Source: Anaerolineae bacterium
GTDB lineage: Bacteria > Chloroflexota > Anaerolineae > Anaerolineales > Anaerolineaceae
Reading direction: 5' to 3'
Assembly (NCBI GenBank): GCA_013314735.1
Contig: JABUFD010000002.1
Span: 558,001-622,000 of the forward strand
DNA length: 64,000 bases
The position numbers were made by a program, and so were the translations under genes. Positions 49,365 to 58,723 of the stretch are shown here, one piece after another (position 1 is the first letter of the stretch; each line of letters starts with the position of its first letter). The notes under the pieces were generated by a model. That model was not told where the DNA came from. It saw only the letters and a program-made list of their open reading frames with translations, and searched no databases.

Positions 49365-50048
49365 TTACAAATCAATGATGACATCGATCCCTGTGAAAGG
49401 ACCGAAATTTTCGAAATGCACAATCAGGTGCCCTGATTCCAGTGGGATAGGGCCAATGAAATAGGCAAAGCCGGGTGTCGCGCAATTTGTATACAATTGG
49501 AAACTGCTGATTTCACTTTGTTCTTCTCCATCAATCGTTAAGTTTCGAATATCATACAAGCATTTTTCTGAGGCAGCTTTAAATTCATTCCCTAAATCAT
49601 CAAATACTTTTATTGCTGCATTAGTGTATCGAAAAACGCGGTCATTGTCTTCGAGATTTTTGACATAGGTGGTTATATAAACATTTCCGCGAGAGTCAGT
49701 GCCAAAGTTTTCGCTGACCATCAATGACCAGCCATCATAGGTAATCAATTTCCCTGCCATCACAGGTTCGGTTGGAAGGCTTTCCCGGGTTGGTGTCAGA
49801 ACCACGACCGGGGTAGGCTGTTCCGTAGGCGTAGTTGACTGCGAACCAATAGAACCGCTGGCGGTATTGTCATCCGCATTCATACTTTGTACCAATAATG
49901 CATTTTGCGTGGAGAGCGCTGCGATCTGGTCGCTCAGCATGTCAATTTCAGCACTTTGATCTTGACTACCAATCAGGCTACACCCGCCAATTAACAGAAA
50001 AAGTACTATGTTAATCGTAAAAAATAGTAACTTGTGGGTTAGTTTCAT
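49365..50048 (-). CDS. Lipoprotein with coiled coil and DUF4352-like beta domain
   Basis: A 227-residue protein with a signal peptide and lipobox (LLIGGCSL), a short coiled coil (IDMLSDQIAALSTQNALLVQ), a Thr/Pro-rich linker, and a beta-sandwich (about 95-227) with YDGWSLMVSENFG...VYITTYVKNLEDNDRVFRYTNAAIKVFDDLGNEF. This resembles DUF4352-type (telokin-like) extracellular domains. Of the two ATGs (50054, 50048), the second has better spacing from AGGGGG. Confidence 0.65.
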   Translation of the reverse strand: MKLTHKLLFFTINIVLFLLIGGCSLIGSQDQSAEIDMLSDQIAALSTQNALLVQSMNADDNTASGSIGSQSTTPTEQPTPVVVLTPTRESLPTEPVMAGKLITYDGWSLMVSENFGTDSRGNVYITTYVKNLEDNDRVFRYTNAAIKVFDDLGNEFKAASEKCLYDIRNLTIDGEEQSEISSFQLYTNCATPGFAYFIGPIPLESGHLIVHFENFGPFTGIDVIIDL

Positions 50049-50138
50049 TTCCATCCCCCTTTTTGAACATAAGAATTAAATTATGTATATGAATTATATA
50101 ATAATTTGGCTTTTTTGTCCAACTTTTTATTGAGATAG

Positions 50139-50627
50139 CTACAGGTACCCCATCCGCGGTGCATACGGGTTGCCCGGTGAAGATGGGATTATGGTGAAAA
50201 CTCCTTTCAGCACGCGGCAGGCCAACCAGCGGCACCAGGGTTCGAATGGTTCCTCTGCCTGTTCAATCTCCTCCAGGGTGATATAAGCCGCCCGGTCAGT
50301 TTCCACATTGTCCGGTTGGGGATTGCCGCTCACATGCCGGACCAGGAAGACGATACCCATCCAGCCTGGCCGTTGCAGGTTCTGGATGCCCAGCAACCCT
50401 TCCACTTGTGCGTTGATCCCGGCTTCTTCGCGTGTTTCCCGCAGTGCGGCAGCCTCCGGGGTTTCTCCGGCATCCACCATGCCCCAGGGAATGCTCCACT
50501 GGCCTGCCAGCGATTGCCCGGCTGCCTGGCGCACGAACAGGATGCGATTCCCATCCAGCACCACCATTCCAACACAAACCGCCATTGTGGGCGGCCATTC
50601 GGGTTTGTTGAGCGTTTTGGTTCGCAT
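50139..50627 (-). CDS. NUDIX hydrolase
   Basis: A 162-residue NUDIX protein with an intact box: GMVDAGETPEAAALRETREE followed by AGI (about residues 48-70), fitting GX5EX7REUXEEXGU. It hydrolyses a nucleoside diphosphate-linked substrate that cannot be specified. GGAGG eight nt before the ATG at 50627 favours it over 50642. The GNAT gene upstream ends at 50632, so the NUDIX start lies 4 bp after it and its ribosome site lies in that gene. Confidence 0.88.
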   Translation of the reverse strand: MRTKTLNKPEWPPTMAVCVGMVVLDGNRILFVRQAAGQSLAGQWSIPWGMVDAGETPEAAALRETREEAGINAQVEGLLGIQNLQRPGWMGIVFLVRHVSGNPQPDNVETDRAAYITLEEIEQAEEPFEPWCRWLACRVLKGVFTIIPSSPGNPYAPRMGYL

Positions 50628-50631
50628 GCTT

Positions 50632-51051
50632 TTATCCTCCATCGGTTTCGTTCACCAACCACTGTCCCTGCACTTTGCTCATGCCGGTGGTTTCCACCGT
50701 GAAGCCCAACCGGGTATAAAAAGGCACTGCGTCGTTGGTAAACAGGCAGATGTGCTGTCCTGGCATGGCGGCGCACAGGCGCTTGACCATCTCAGTGGCG
50801 ATGCCCTGCTGACGCCAGGGGGTATGGGTCCATACATCAACGATGTACCCGTTGCAGATTCCATCAGAAAGGGCGCGCGCGCAGCCAATGATACCTGCAT
50901 CGCCATACGCAAAGATCACATGCGCGCTGGCGCGGAAAGACGTTTCGTACTGCAACACACTGCGTCCGTTATCGAAATCATCCAGACGGTTACGTTCTTT
51001 CAGCTGCGCCCAATCAACCCCTTCACAATCGGCTTTGTAGATAATGTCCAT
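50632..51051 (-). CDS. GNAT-family N-acetyltransferase
   Basis: A 139-residue small GNAT. The acetyl-CoA loop WRQQGIATEMVKRL (Q-x-x-G-x-A, about residues 78-91) follows the strand YIVDVWTHTP, and CLFTNDAVPFYTRLGFTVE is the motif B region. The frame is open to 51159, but AAGGAG before 51051 and the minus-strand TACAAT (51072-51077) set the start. It forms an operon with the NUDIX gene. Confidence 0.83.
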   Translation of the reverse strand: MDIIYKADCEGVDWAQLKERNRLDDFDNGRSVLQYETSFRASAHVIFAYGDAGIIGCARALSDGICNGYIVDVWTHTPWRQQGIATEMVKRLCAAMPGQHICLFTNDAVPFYTRLGFTVETTGMSKVQGQWLVNETDGG

Positions 51052-51221
51052 GGCGGTTCTCCTTTTTTTCGATTGTAACATTGCCATGTTGATTGCGATG
51101 ATATTTGCTTGCGACCTGCCGATTTGGCATTCTTCGAGAGGAGCAGACACAGCCTTCAAAACAACCCGGGGGATGATACCTTTACCTCAATGAAATTTTG
51201 CTCCGTTCATTGGTTGTGACG

Positions 51222-51227
51222 TATAAT
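51222..51227 (+). promoter_or_regulatory. -10 element for a leaderless mRNA
   Basis: Perfect TATAAT ending 7 nt before the ATG at 51235, with only CCCC before the start codon and no ribosome site. The geometry is identical to the ABC ATPase gene. Confidence 0.55.
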
Positions 51228-51234
51228 TGCCCCC

Positions 51235-51948
51235 ATGAATATCTCCGAAGAACCCCTGGGCGATGATGAATTCACCCCGCGGCTGGATATCCGCTCGCTG
51301 TACGATGCCTTCGATGCGCCGGTGACGGATTTTGACTGCGGGGCAAAGTGCGCGCCGTACAATCCGCACGGCGTGCCCTTCTGCTGCGACATCTGCGAGG
51401 CGGTGCCGGTGGCGTACCTGCAGGAATGGGAATATCTCCAGCCACGCACCGACCTGTGGCATATCTACCGCGGCGATGAATGCCCGGATGACCCCGATGA
51501 TCCGGCCGAGGTGTGGAAGGAAACCCCCGAACACATGACGCTGCTTGCCTGCCAGGGGGCGGCGCATTGCCAGCGCCGCTTCCGCGCGATGAGCTGCCGC
51601 CAGTTCCCGTTCTTTCCCTACCTCAACAGCGCCGGTGAATTCATCGGATTGACGTATGAATGGACCTTTGAAAGCACCTGCTGGGTGATCAGCAACCTGT
51701 GGTCGGTAACAGCGCGCTTCCGGGCGGAATTTGTGGCGGTGTATGACGCCATCCTGGGGATGTGGCCGCTGGAGTATGCCTCCTACGACCTGGCATCGGA
51801 GAATATGCGCATCTTGTTCACTGAAAAACGCCAGCGCATCCCGCTGCTGCACCGCAATGGGCAGGATTATCTGCTCAGCCCCCGGAGCGAACGGCTGCGG
51901 CGCGCTGACCTGCGGGGATGGCGCAGCTTTGGGCGCTACCGCGCCTAA
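51235..51948 (+). CDS. Cysteine-cluster protein (YkgJ-like)
   Basis: A 237-residue protein. Cysteines in DCGAKC...FCCDIC (about residues 36-57), a further Cys in LLACQG and CQRRFRAMSCRQFPFFP, follow the layout of YkgJ-type metal-binding (possibly zinc or Fe-S) proteins, in which SCRxFPFxP is diagnostic. Function of this family is unproven. It is transcribed alone, probably leaderless, and converges with the sensor-kinase gene. Confidence 0.68.
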   Translation: MNISEEPLGDDEFTPRLDIRSLYDAFDAPVTDFDCGAKCAPYNPHGVPFCCDICEAVPVAYLQEWEYLQPRTDLWHIYRGDECPDDPDDPAEVWKETPEHMTLLACQGAAHCQRRFRAMSCRQFPFFPYLNSAGEFIGLTYEWTFESTCWVISNLWSVTARFRAEFVAVYDAILGMWPLEYASYDLASENMRILFTEKRQRIPLLHRNGQDYLLSPRSERLRRADLRGWRSFGRYRA

Positions 51949-51975
51949 CCATCGAAACCGCGAAGTACAGTTTAT

Positions 51976-52144
51976 GATCCGCGCTACTCCGTGCAGATTG
52001 GTCGTTTTGTTTTGACAAACCGCGGATTGGCGCGGATTTTCACGGATAAAAAAGTCTTTGGCGAAACCGTGCCTTTACATGGCTCGAAGAATCTGCCGCC
52101 CTGCGGTTGTTGGTTTTGATCCGTGTGTATCCGTGCAGATTGGT
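51976..52144. repeat. Degenerate intergenic repeat cluster
   Basis: 27-bp units 51976-52002 and 52118-52144 are 22/27 identical (shared end TCCGTGCAGATTGGT). Between them a third degenerate unit contains CGCGGATTGGCGCGGATTTT (from 52021) and CACGGAT. They form short-range direct repeats in the convergent gap before the kinase gene. The origin is unknown. Confidence 0.55.
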
Positions 52145-52151
52145 GGTTATT

Positions 52152-55100
52152 CTACCGGCGCATGACGGCTTCGTCGGGTGCGCAGGTATCGGCGTCGGGG
52201 TGGGGGGCGGCAAAGGGGTTGCGCTCACGCGGCAGTGAAACCGTCACGCTTGTCCCCTGGCCGGGGGCGCTGTCGATGCGCACCAACCCGCCGTGCAGGG
52301 AGGTCAACTGCGCCACCAGCGCCAACCCCAGGCCGGCGCCGGCGCTCTTGCCGTCGGTATCGGATGCCTCTGAATCCTGCTGCACAAACGGCTGGAAGGC
52401 GCGCTCCTGCAATTCTTCGCTCATTCCCACGCCGGTATCCCACACGCAGAAGTCAATCCAGCGGCCGTCCTCCGAGGGTTTGACCCGCACCCCCACCATC
52501 CCGCCGCGCGGGGTGAAGCGCACCCCGTTGCTGAGCAGATTGGTGAGGATCTGTTTCAAGCGGATCGGGTCGGCGTAAGCATAGCCCAGCGAGGGGTCGA
52601 GGTCATATTGCAGCTGGATGCGTTTCTTGTTGGCAGCCTGCTGCACATACATCAGGCTGGAGCGGCAGATTTCCGACAGGATGATCTTCTCCACCGACAG
52701 TTCCTCGCGGTGCCGCCCGATGCGCGTCAGGTCGAGGATGTCGTTGATCATCTCCAACAGCTGGCGGCTGGAAGTTTCTATCAGTTCCACGTAATGGCGC
52801 TGTTTGGGACTGAGCGGTTCCACGCCCTGAATATACATCACCTCAAGAATGCCAAGGATGGCGGTCAACGGGGCGCGCAGTTCGTACGACATATTCGCCA
52901 CGAACTCATCCTTCACCTGCATGGCGCGGGTCAGTTCCATGTTGGCAATGCGCAGTGCGTCCATTTGCTGTGCCAGCTGGGCACTGAGCGCCGCGCGCTC
53001 GCGCACCAGTTCGCCTTCGATGTGTTTCTGGGCGGTGATGTCCCACAGGATTACGATGTAGCACAGCTCGCCTTCCATCATAATCGGGTGGATCACGGTG
53101 GAAAGGTGCAAATGGCCGTCGGGACGTTCGAGTTTGATTTCCTGTTCATTCGAATGGTTCCCCGCCAGGATTGGCTGCAGGTAACGGTCGCGCTCATCGA
53201 GTGATTTCCACAGCCCTACATCAATCGTGGTCAGGCTGCGCGCTTCGGCTTTGCTGACGCCGAAGGTGCGCCCGAAGGCTTTGTTGATCTGCAGGATGCC
53301 GCCGTCTTTCTGGCTGGTGATGGCGATCATTGCCGGGCTTTCTTCAAAGATCAGTTCAAAATTATGGCGCGAACGGCGCAGGTTGGCTTCCATGCGCACC
53401 TGGTCACTGACATCCGCCAGGTTCAGCACCAGTTCCGTCACTGCATCGTTAATCAGCACCGGGCGGATATTGACCAGCATCTGGCGCGTTTCGGTTTTGA
53501 ATTGCTGCACCGGCAGTTCCAGGTTGACCAGCATGCGAGTGCGGATGGCGGTATTGATGGCATCCTCGGCCCGGCTGCGGGAGCCGCTTTCAATAAAATT
53601 GGATAATTCCATGCCCACCAGTTCATCCGGGCGCTTTTCGGCGCCAATGCCCCAATTGCTGTACTTGATCTTGCGATCCAGCCCCACCACCATGATCAGG
53701 CTGGGGGAATTTTCCAGTACCATTTCATAGCGTACCTGTGATTCCTTGAGCTGGTTACGGGCTTCGATCAATTCGGTGGCATCGTGGATCGCGGTCAGCA
53801 GGTATTCCGGCCTGCCATCTGCGCCGTAATGGATCATGCTTTGGGAACGCATGTAATGCAGTCGGCCGTCGGGATGGTTAATGCGGAAATTGTAGTGGAT
53901 ATGGGCCTGGGTGGGGTTTTCGATGGTATCATCGAGCAGCTTGGCGAAGGCGGGCCTGTCATCCGGGTGGATCGATTTGATCAATTCGATGTCGTTCGAT
54001 TCCGGCGGGAGGCCGAAAATCTGGCACAGCTCTTCAGAGAAAAACGAGCGGCGCGTGCGGTAATCATACTGGAAGCGCCCCACCTTGACCAGTTGCTGGG
54101 TTTCCGCCAGCTGAATCTGGTTTTGCTGCAGGTGTTCTTCCATCCGCAGGCGCAGCAAGGCAGTGGCAAAAAAGTTGAGCACGCTCTCGGCAAAAAGCAG
54201 GTCGAATGTGCCTTTGAAGTCGAAAACCAGCAGGGAGGTGATCACATTTTGTTCGGCGAAAATTTTACGGGCATACATCCCGCGCGGAATAAATTCAGCA
54301 TCGCCAAACAACGCGGCAGGGAATTCATTCGACGGGCAGTCAAACTGGGTGATGCACTCCTGCAGCAGCCATTTTTTCTGGCAGTCTGAAATGTCAATCG
54401 CCTGCGGCTGGTCAGCATACAGGTGCTGCAGGCGGCCCGTGATCGTTTGCAGCAGGACAGGAACGCCGTCCTGTGAAACAACGCGCAGCTGCTGGTAGGC
54501 CAGGTCCACCTCCACCAGGAACACCACCAGAGAACCGCAGCATTGCACCAATTCGCTGCACAATTTTTCGTAACCCTGGCGGCGGTCGTTAAGGTGCAAC
54601 AGGCTGGAGGTGATCGAGCCCAGCGCGGCGCGTTTTTGCTCCTCTTTGTGGCGTTCGGTAATATTTTGCAGGAACACCAGGCGTTGCACCTTCCCCCGCA
54701 GGCGCAGGCGTTGTTCATGGGCTTGCGCCACAATGGTTTCACCGCTGCGGGTGGCCATCAGCAGGCGGCGCTGTTCATGTTGGCCAGAATCCGAAGTTTT
54801 GAATGTGTCGGACAGTTGCTGGCTGTCAGCAGAAAGCAGGTCGGGCAGGCGTTTTTGGATCAGTTCCGCATGCGAATAGCCCAGCAATTCACAACAGGCC
54901 GGGTTGCAATCGCTGATGCGCCCATCGAGGGCATAGACGAAAATTGCCTCGGAGGAGTCATTGAACAGGTGTTCAAAAAAAGAACGGGATTCCTGGAGGG
55001 TGCTCCAGGTATTGAGGGCGTAACTGGTGAGGGGCACCGATACCAGTACCAGCACCACGGTTTTAACCAGTGCCAGGGTGAGTGAGGCTGAGGAGGTATC

Positions 55101-55259
55101 GATCCTGCCAATGGTTAACAGGTTGGTGATCTCCTGCCACCAGATCAGGACGGCGCCGAACAACGAAAGGGAGGCAGCGATCAACAGGATCAGCGTGGTG
55201 GAAAGCACCGGCTGATTCTTGTGTTTTTCATGTGTCTTTGTGACGGAGGCTTCAAACAT
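52152..55259 (-). CDS. Multi-PAS sensor kinase with H-box His replaced by Tyr
   Basis: A 1035-residue protein. Two transmembrane helices (about 20-41 and 58-80) are followed by PAS (about 92-200), a GAF-like region (about 205-370), three more PAS units (about 380-490, 500-620, 630-750), a HisKA region (about 775-845) and a HATPase domain (about 890-1010). The ATPase motifs are intact (N box NLLSNGVRF, DTGVGM, GAGLGLAL). The H box reads NMSYELRAPL: residue 792 is Tyr (TAC), not the phosphoacceptor His. The chosen ATG at 55259 has only a weak AAGGA; a GTG at 55337 would add 26 residues. No response regulator is adjacent. Confidence 0.85.
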   Translation of the reverse strand: MFEASVTKTHEKHKNQPVLSTTLILLIAASLSLFGAVLIWWQEITNLLTIGRIDTSSASLTLALVKTVVLVLVSVPLTSYALNTWSTLQESRSFFEHLFNDSSEAIFVYALDGRISDCNPACCELLGYSHAELIQKRLPDLLSADSQQLSDTFKTSDSGQHEQRRLLMATRSGETIVAQAHEQRLRLRGKVQRLVFLQNITERHKEEQKRAALGSITSSLLHLNDRRQGYEKLCSELVQCCGSLVVFLVEVDLAYQQLRVVSQDGVPVLLQTITGRLQHLYADQPQAIDISDCQKKWLLQECITQFDCPSNEFPAALFGDAEFIPRGMYARKIFAEQNVITSLLVFDFKGTFDLLFAESVLNFFATALLRLRMEEHLQQNQIQLAETQQLVKVGRFQYDYRTRRSFFSEELCQIFGLPPESNDIELIKSIHPDDRPAFAKLLDDTIENPTQAHIHYNFRINHPDGRLHYMRSQSMIHYGADGRPEYLLTAIHDATELIEARNQLKESQVRYEMVLENSPSLIMVVGLDRKIKYSNWGIGAEKRPDELVGMELSNFIESGSRSRAEDAINTAIRTRMLVNLELPVQQFKTETRQMLVNIRPVLINDAVTELVLNLADVSDQVRMEANLRRSRHNFELIFEESPAMIAITSQKDGGILQINKAFGRTFGVSKAEARSLTTIDVGLWKSLDERDRYLQPILAGNHSNEQEIKLERPDGHLHLSTVIHPIMMEGELCYIVILWDITAQKHIEGELVRERAALSAQLAQQMDALRIANMELTRAMQVKDEFVANMSYELRAPLTAILGILEVMYIQGVEPLSPKQRHYVELIETSSRQLLEMINDILDLTRIGRHREELSVEKIILSEICRSSLMYVQQAANKKRIQLQYDLDPSLGYAYADPIRLKQILTNLLSNGVRFTPRGGMVGVRVKPSEDGRWIDFCVWDTGVGMSEELQERAFQPFVQQDSEASDTDGKSAGAGLGLALVAQLTSLHGGLVRIDSAPGQGTSVTVSLPRERNPFAAPHPDADTCAPDEAVMRR

Positions 55260-55445
55260 GCGGTCTTGCGTTCCTTCTTGCCATGATTCGCCGCCATGCG
55301 GCGGAACCCCACCCTCATGTAGCAAGTTCTGTTCCACCTTCCGTCCCGGCAGCTGAAAACTGGTGCCCGGTGCAGGCGATTTGTGAACACGTTGACACCT
55401 CCGTGGGCAGGGGTTCGCACCCCTCCGCGACCATGCTGGATGGTA

Positions 55446-56483
55446 CTATCGATGTGCGGTGCTGAGGTCGAAGATCAACAGGTCAAGGCTGGCATCGAGC
55501 GGCATGCCGCCGCTTTTGTTGGCGACATCCATTTCGAGCAGGCGTTGGTAGATGGTGATCAACTGGCTGATGCCGTAGCGGCGTGCCTGGCGCTCGAGTT
55601 TTTCCGCCACAAACGGATGCACCTCCAGCCGTACGGCGATCTGCTGCTGCGAACCGCCCTGGTCAAGCACCTCGCGCGCGCGGATCAGCAGGCGGAATTG
55701 GCGCACCACCATGGGGAATACCTCCATCGGGTCCTGCTGCTCCAGCAGGCGGTGCAGCATCTGCTGGGCGGTGCGGGTCTGCCCCAACCCGATCGAATCC
55801 ACCAGGCTGAAGATATCAGCGATGCCGCCGTAGCTGACCAGTTCGTGCACATCCTGCACCTCGGCGGGGCGGGCGAAATCAAGGTAGGTGAGCACTTTGA
55901 GGATTTCCTGGTGGCACAGGGCGGTATCGGTACCGATCAGTTCCGCCAGGGCTGCCGCGGCATCCGGGCGGAAGACACCATCCAGGCTGGCGGCGTGCTT
56001 GATGATCCATTGCGGCATGTCCCGCTGGGTGGGCAGGTGGTGTTCACGCAGCAGGGCGATCCCCTTGCCGGGTCCCTCCGCCCATTTGTGGAGGAAATGC
56101 GTTTTTTTAAATAATTCATACCCGCGTTTACTGCTGATGAAAGTGTCTGCGATGGGAATCATCACCCGCGTGGTGGGGGGAATACCCTCCAGCAGTGACA
56201 GCAGTTGTTTCTGGAAGCCCTTGTCCCCCGCGGCGCGGTTTTTTAGCAGTTGGTCAAACACCACCAGGCGGTGGCCGCTCTGGAAAAACGAAACCACCAT
56301 CACCGCGCTTTCCATTTCGCCAAATTTGGCGCGCGAGGCGTCCAGTTCGAGGATGTTGACATCGGCGGTGGCGGGGTCAGTTTCCTGGCGGATGCGCGCG
56401 CGTTCGGCGGCAATCGCCTGCCCGATGGAGAACAGGTCATCGCCGTAGAGAATATGAACGCGGAAATCCTGCCGGCCGCTCAT
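55446..56483 (-). CDS. holA: DNA polymerase III subunit delta
   Basis: A 345-residue clamp-loader delta subunit. Its three-domain layout is visible: an N-terminal AAA+-like domain beginning VHILYGDDLFSIGQAI (delta lacks a functional P-loop), the basic/helical lid with HHLPTQRDMPQWIIKHAA, and the C-terminal collar helices ending in YQRLLEMDVANKSGG. It opens the sliding clamp during replication. The stop of DUF6391 lies 3 nt upstream of its ATG, so the two form an operon. Confidence 0.87.
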   Translation of the reverse strand: MSGRQDFRVHILYGDDLFSIGQAIAAERARIRQETDPATADVNILELDASRAKFGEMESAVMVVSFFQSGHRLVVFDQLLKNRAAGDKGFQKQLLSLLEGIPPTTRVMIPIADTFISSKRGYELFKKTHFLHKWAEGPGKGIALLREHHLPTQRDMPQWIIKHAASLDGVFRPDAAAALAELIGTDTALCHQEILKVLTYLDFARPAEVQDVHELVSYGGIADIFSLVDSIGLGQTRTAQQMLHRLLEQQDPMEVFPMVVRQFRLLIRAREVLDQGGSQQQIAVRLEVHPFVAEKLERQARRYGISQLITIYQRLLEMDVANKSGGMPLDASLDLLIFDLSTAHR

Positions 56484-56486
56484 TGG

Positions 56487-56996
56487 TTAATGCCGTGTCT
56501 GGATGTGCTGGACGGTCTGCCCACCCCGGTTGTAGATCATGATCGCGGTCACTTTCATTGATCCGGGGTTGGGGTCGGTAACCAGGCGTTCCTGCACCAG
56601 TTTTGCGAGGGGACGTGACAGGATCAACACCAGCGTTACCAGCAGCATCATCAGCGGCAGGCGCTCCAGCTTGCTTTTGAAGTCCTGTTTACCGGGCAGC
56701 AGCATCACCACCCAGGCTGCCAGCGCGCCCAGCGCGCCGGGTACGGCAAAATTGGTGCCGCAGTTGGGGCTGACTGCCAGGCGGTGTTCCCCCCTGCGCA
56801 GGCGCTGCAGCGCTTCTTCCACTGCCTCCTGCAGGAGGGTGGGATCGATATTGCCGAACAGCCAGAACCCGCCCGGGCCGGAAATCCCCCCCAGGACACC
56901 GCGCGTGCCTTTCTGCTGCAGGATGGCCAGGGTGGCATGCTCGAGGGCATGGTTGCGGCGCACACGTGTGATCGGGTTGGTCCAGTGGTTTGACAT
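56487..56996 (-). CDS. DUF6391 membrane protein
   Basis: A 169-residue protein. TRVRRNHALEHATLAILQQKG at the N-terminus and SPNCGTNFAVPGALGALAAWVVML with two hydrophobic helices are typical of DUF6391, found mainly in Chloroflexota and cyanobacteria with unknown role. AAGGCGG before the ATG at 56996 fixes the start. A minus-strand TATAAT (57031-57036) is 34 nt upstream. It is the first gene of the operon with holA. Confidence 0.82.
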   Translation of the reverse strand: MSNHWTNPITRVRRNHALEHATLAILQQKGTRGVLGGISGPGGFWLFGNIDPTLLQEAVEEALQRLRRGEHRLAVSPNCGTNFAVPGALGALAAWVVMLLPGKQDFKSKLERLPLMMLLVTLVLILSRPLAKLVQERLVTDPNPGSMKVTAIMIYNRGGQTVQHIQTRH

Positions 56997-57030
56997 ACAA
57001 TACCGCCTTCTTGGATTGGAATCTGCCTTC

Positions 57031-57036
57031 ATTATA
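57031..57036 (-). promoter_or_regulatory. -10 element for the DUF6391-holA operon
   Basis: TATAAT on the minus strand (context ATATTATAATG), 34 nt upstream of the ATG at 56996. Confidence 0.45.
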
Positions 57037-57106
57037 ATATGGAACAGCCGGGAGAGGCGCACAACAACCTCTCCCGGCACCAAACCGAAAGGAGTACAGT
57101 TTCCGC

Positions 57107-58723
57107 CTAGGGCAGCAGTTCGGAAATATCCAGTGTTACCCCGCCAACCGTCACCCCGCCGCAGCTCTGTAGTCGGCCATCTGCCGCGGGATCGAACAAC
57201 AATTTGGGTGGGGTGTCAAAACCCATCCCCGAAAAGGCCGCCCGCAGCTTCATTTCGCCTTGTTGTTCGCCAGTCATTTCCACGTCTGCTTCGTAATGGC
57301 AGCCGGAACGGAAGGAATAGTCTGCTTTTTCAAACCCGTTGTAAAATGTTTTTCCATCATCGCTGTAGTTGTTATAGCGTACTTCCACCATGCCGGCAAA
57401 CAAGCGGTACATTTTTTTCCCACTGCGAGTAATGCTGACATTACCAGAATGGTTTCCCATAATCCGCCCTTCATCAACGGATTTCGGCGGCAGCCAGGTA
57501 AACAGTGCGGCACGCAATCCTTTGATGCCGTAGGGCACTGCATCTGGTGTCCGGGTGAAGGGAACTGCCGCGGCCGGCTGGTAATCATGCAGGAATGCTT
57601 TCCGTACACGGATCTCCCAGCCAAAAGGTTGCTGGATGGAAGCCCGTGGCATTTCCAGCCACAGCGCACGTTTTCCATCCGGATGCCACGACATGGGAGA
57701 GACATAGACCCACTCCTCATCCGGATCATGCAGCAGCACTCCCTGGTAGCCCGGTTCGTTCATCGAGCGGTCGATCTCGATCAATGCCGGGCCAATATTG
57801 CCCTTGCGAAAAGCACGCACACCTGCCACGGCGTACATGTACAGGTACATGCTCATCGCCTGGGTCACAAAATGGCCGTGCGGGCGGGGCATGAGGCCGA
57901 AAATGGCCGGGTCGGTATGGCTTGATCCGCGCGTGGTCATCACCATTCCCAGGCGCTCATCGAAGGAGAAGATGGTGGTTTCATCATAGCCGGGAGTGCG
58001 AGTTACCTGGATGGTTTTTTCGGCGGTCAGGTCTTGCACCACGGAATCCGTGAGCATCCCGTCCTTCGCGCCAACCAGTGATATGGCGGTTCCCCCCCGG
58101 ACAAATTGTTTTACCTCGCCGCCCAGGATGACTCCCGGGGGGAGCATGGCGCCGGGATGCTCCGGGTCAGGCCGCAATCCGATCAGGCTGCTGATGATCT
58201 GGGGCCGGGTGATGACATATTTGTTGCGCCTGCGCTGGAGCACCCCCAGCCCCACGTACGCGCCCATGTCAAAACGCAGGGTGGTCCAGGCGATATGCTC
58301 ATTGTCCGGCGCGATGATGATCTCGGACCAGTGCTTCATCGTGCGCGGGTCCAGCTTGATCAGCCAAGGGTACCTGACCGGTACCAGGGTGGCCTGTGTG
58401 CAGCGGTCAATGTCCGGTTCACACTCCAGTACATAATCGCCCAGCAGGACACGTTTGTTGTCGGCAAATGGCATGGCGCGCAGACCGTTTGCTTTTTTAT
58501 GCTCCGCAATCACACCGGAAAAAATGTCATGAAAATCACTGCCGTCATCGTTGACCACGGCAAAATGATAGTAGTTACCTTGCGCGGCATCGGCATCTGT
58601 TTTGTAAAACAACAGCACCTTCCCCGAGTAGGTATAAGTTGCATGGACTTTTTTCGCATACTCCGGCAGTGGAATGGTTGACACTTCAACCTGGCCCAAT
58701 CCGTTGGCATCATGAATTAACAT
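57107..58723 (-). CDS. Propeller-like protein of a putative glycoside-use locus
   Basis: A 538-residue cytoplasmic-looking protein (no signal peptide) that I cannot assign. Blade-like repeats include HYFAVVNDDGSDFHDIF, DNEHIAWTTLRFD, YDETTIFSFDERLGMVMTTRG and PMSWHPDGKRALWLEMP, recalling TolB or PL22-type propellers. It ends in a separate beta domain. It lies 82 bp after a GPH symporter gene on the same strand, with an AraC regulator upstream, so it is probably an enzyme or lyase for the imported sugar. GGAGG precedes the ATG at 58723. Confidence 0.6.
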   Translation of the reverse strand: MLIHDANGLGQVEVSTIPLPEYAKKVHATYTYSGKVLLFYKTDADAAQGNYYHFAVVNDDGSDFHDIFSGVIAEHKKANGLRAMPFADNKRVLLGDYVLECEPDIDRCTQATLVPVRYPWLIKLDPRTMKHWSEIIIAPDNEHIAWTTLRFDMGAYVGLGVLQRRRNKYVITRPQIISSLIGLRPDPEHPGAMLPPGVILGGEVKQFVRGGTAISLVGAKDGMLTDSVVQDLTAEKTIQVTRTPGYDETTIFSFDERLGMVMTTRGSSHTDPAIFGLMPRPHGHFVTQAMSMYLYMYAVAGVRAFRKGNIGPALIEIDRSMNEPGYQGVLLHDPDEEWVYVSPMSWHPDGKRALWLEMPRASIQQPFGWEIRVRKAFLHDYQPAAAVPFTRTPDAVPYGIKGLRAALFTWLPPKSVDEGRIMGNHSGNVSITRSGKKMYRLFAGMVEVRYNNYSDDGKTFYNGFEKADYSFRSGCHYEADVEMTGEQQGEMKLRAAFSGMGFDTPPKLLFDPAADGRLQSCGGVTVGGVTLDISELLP

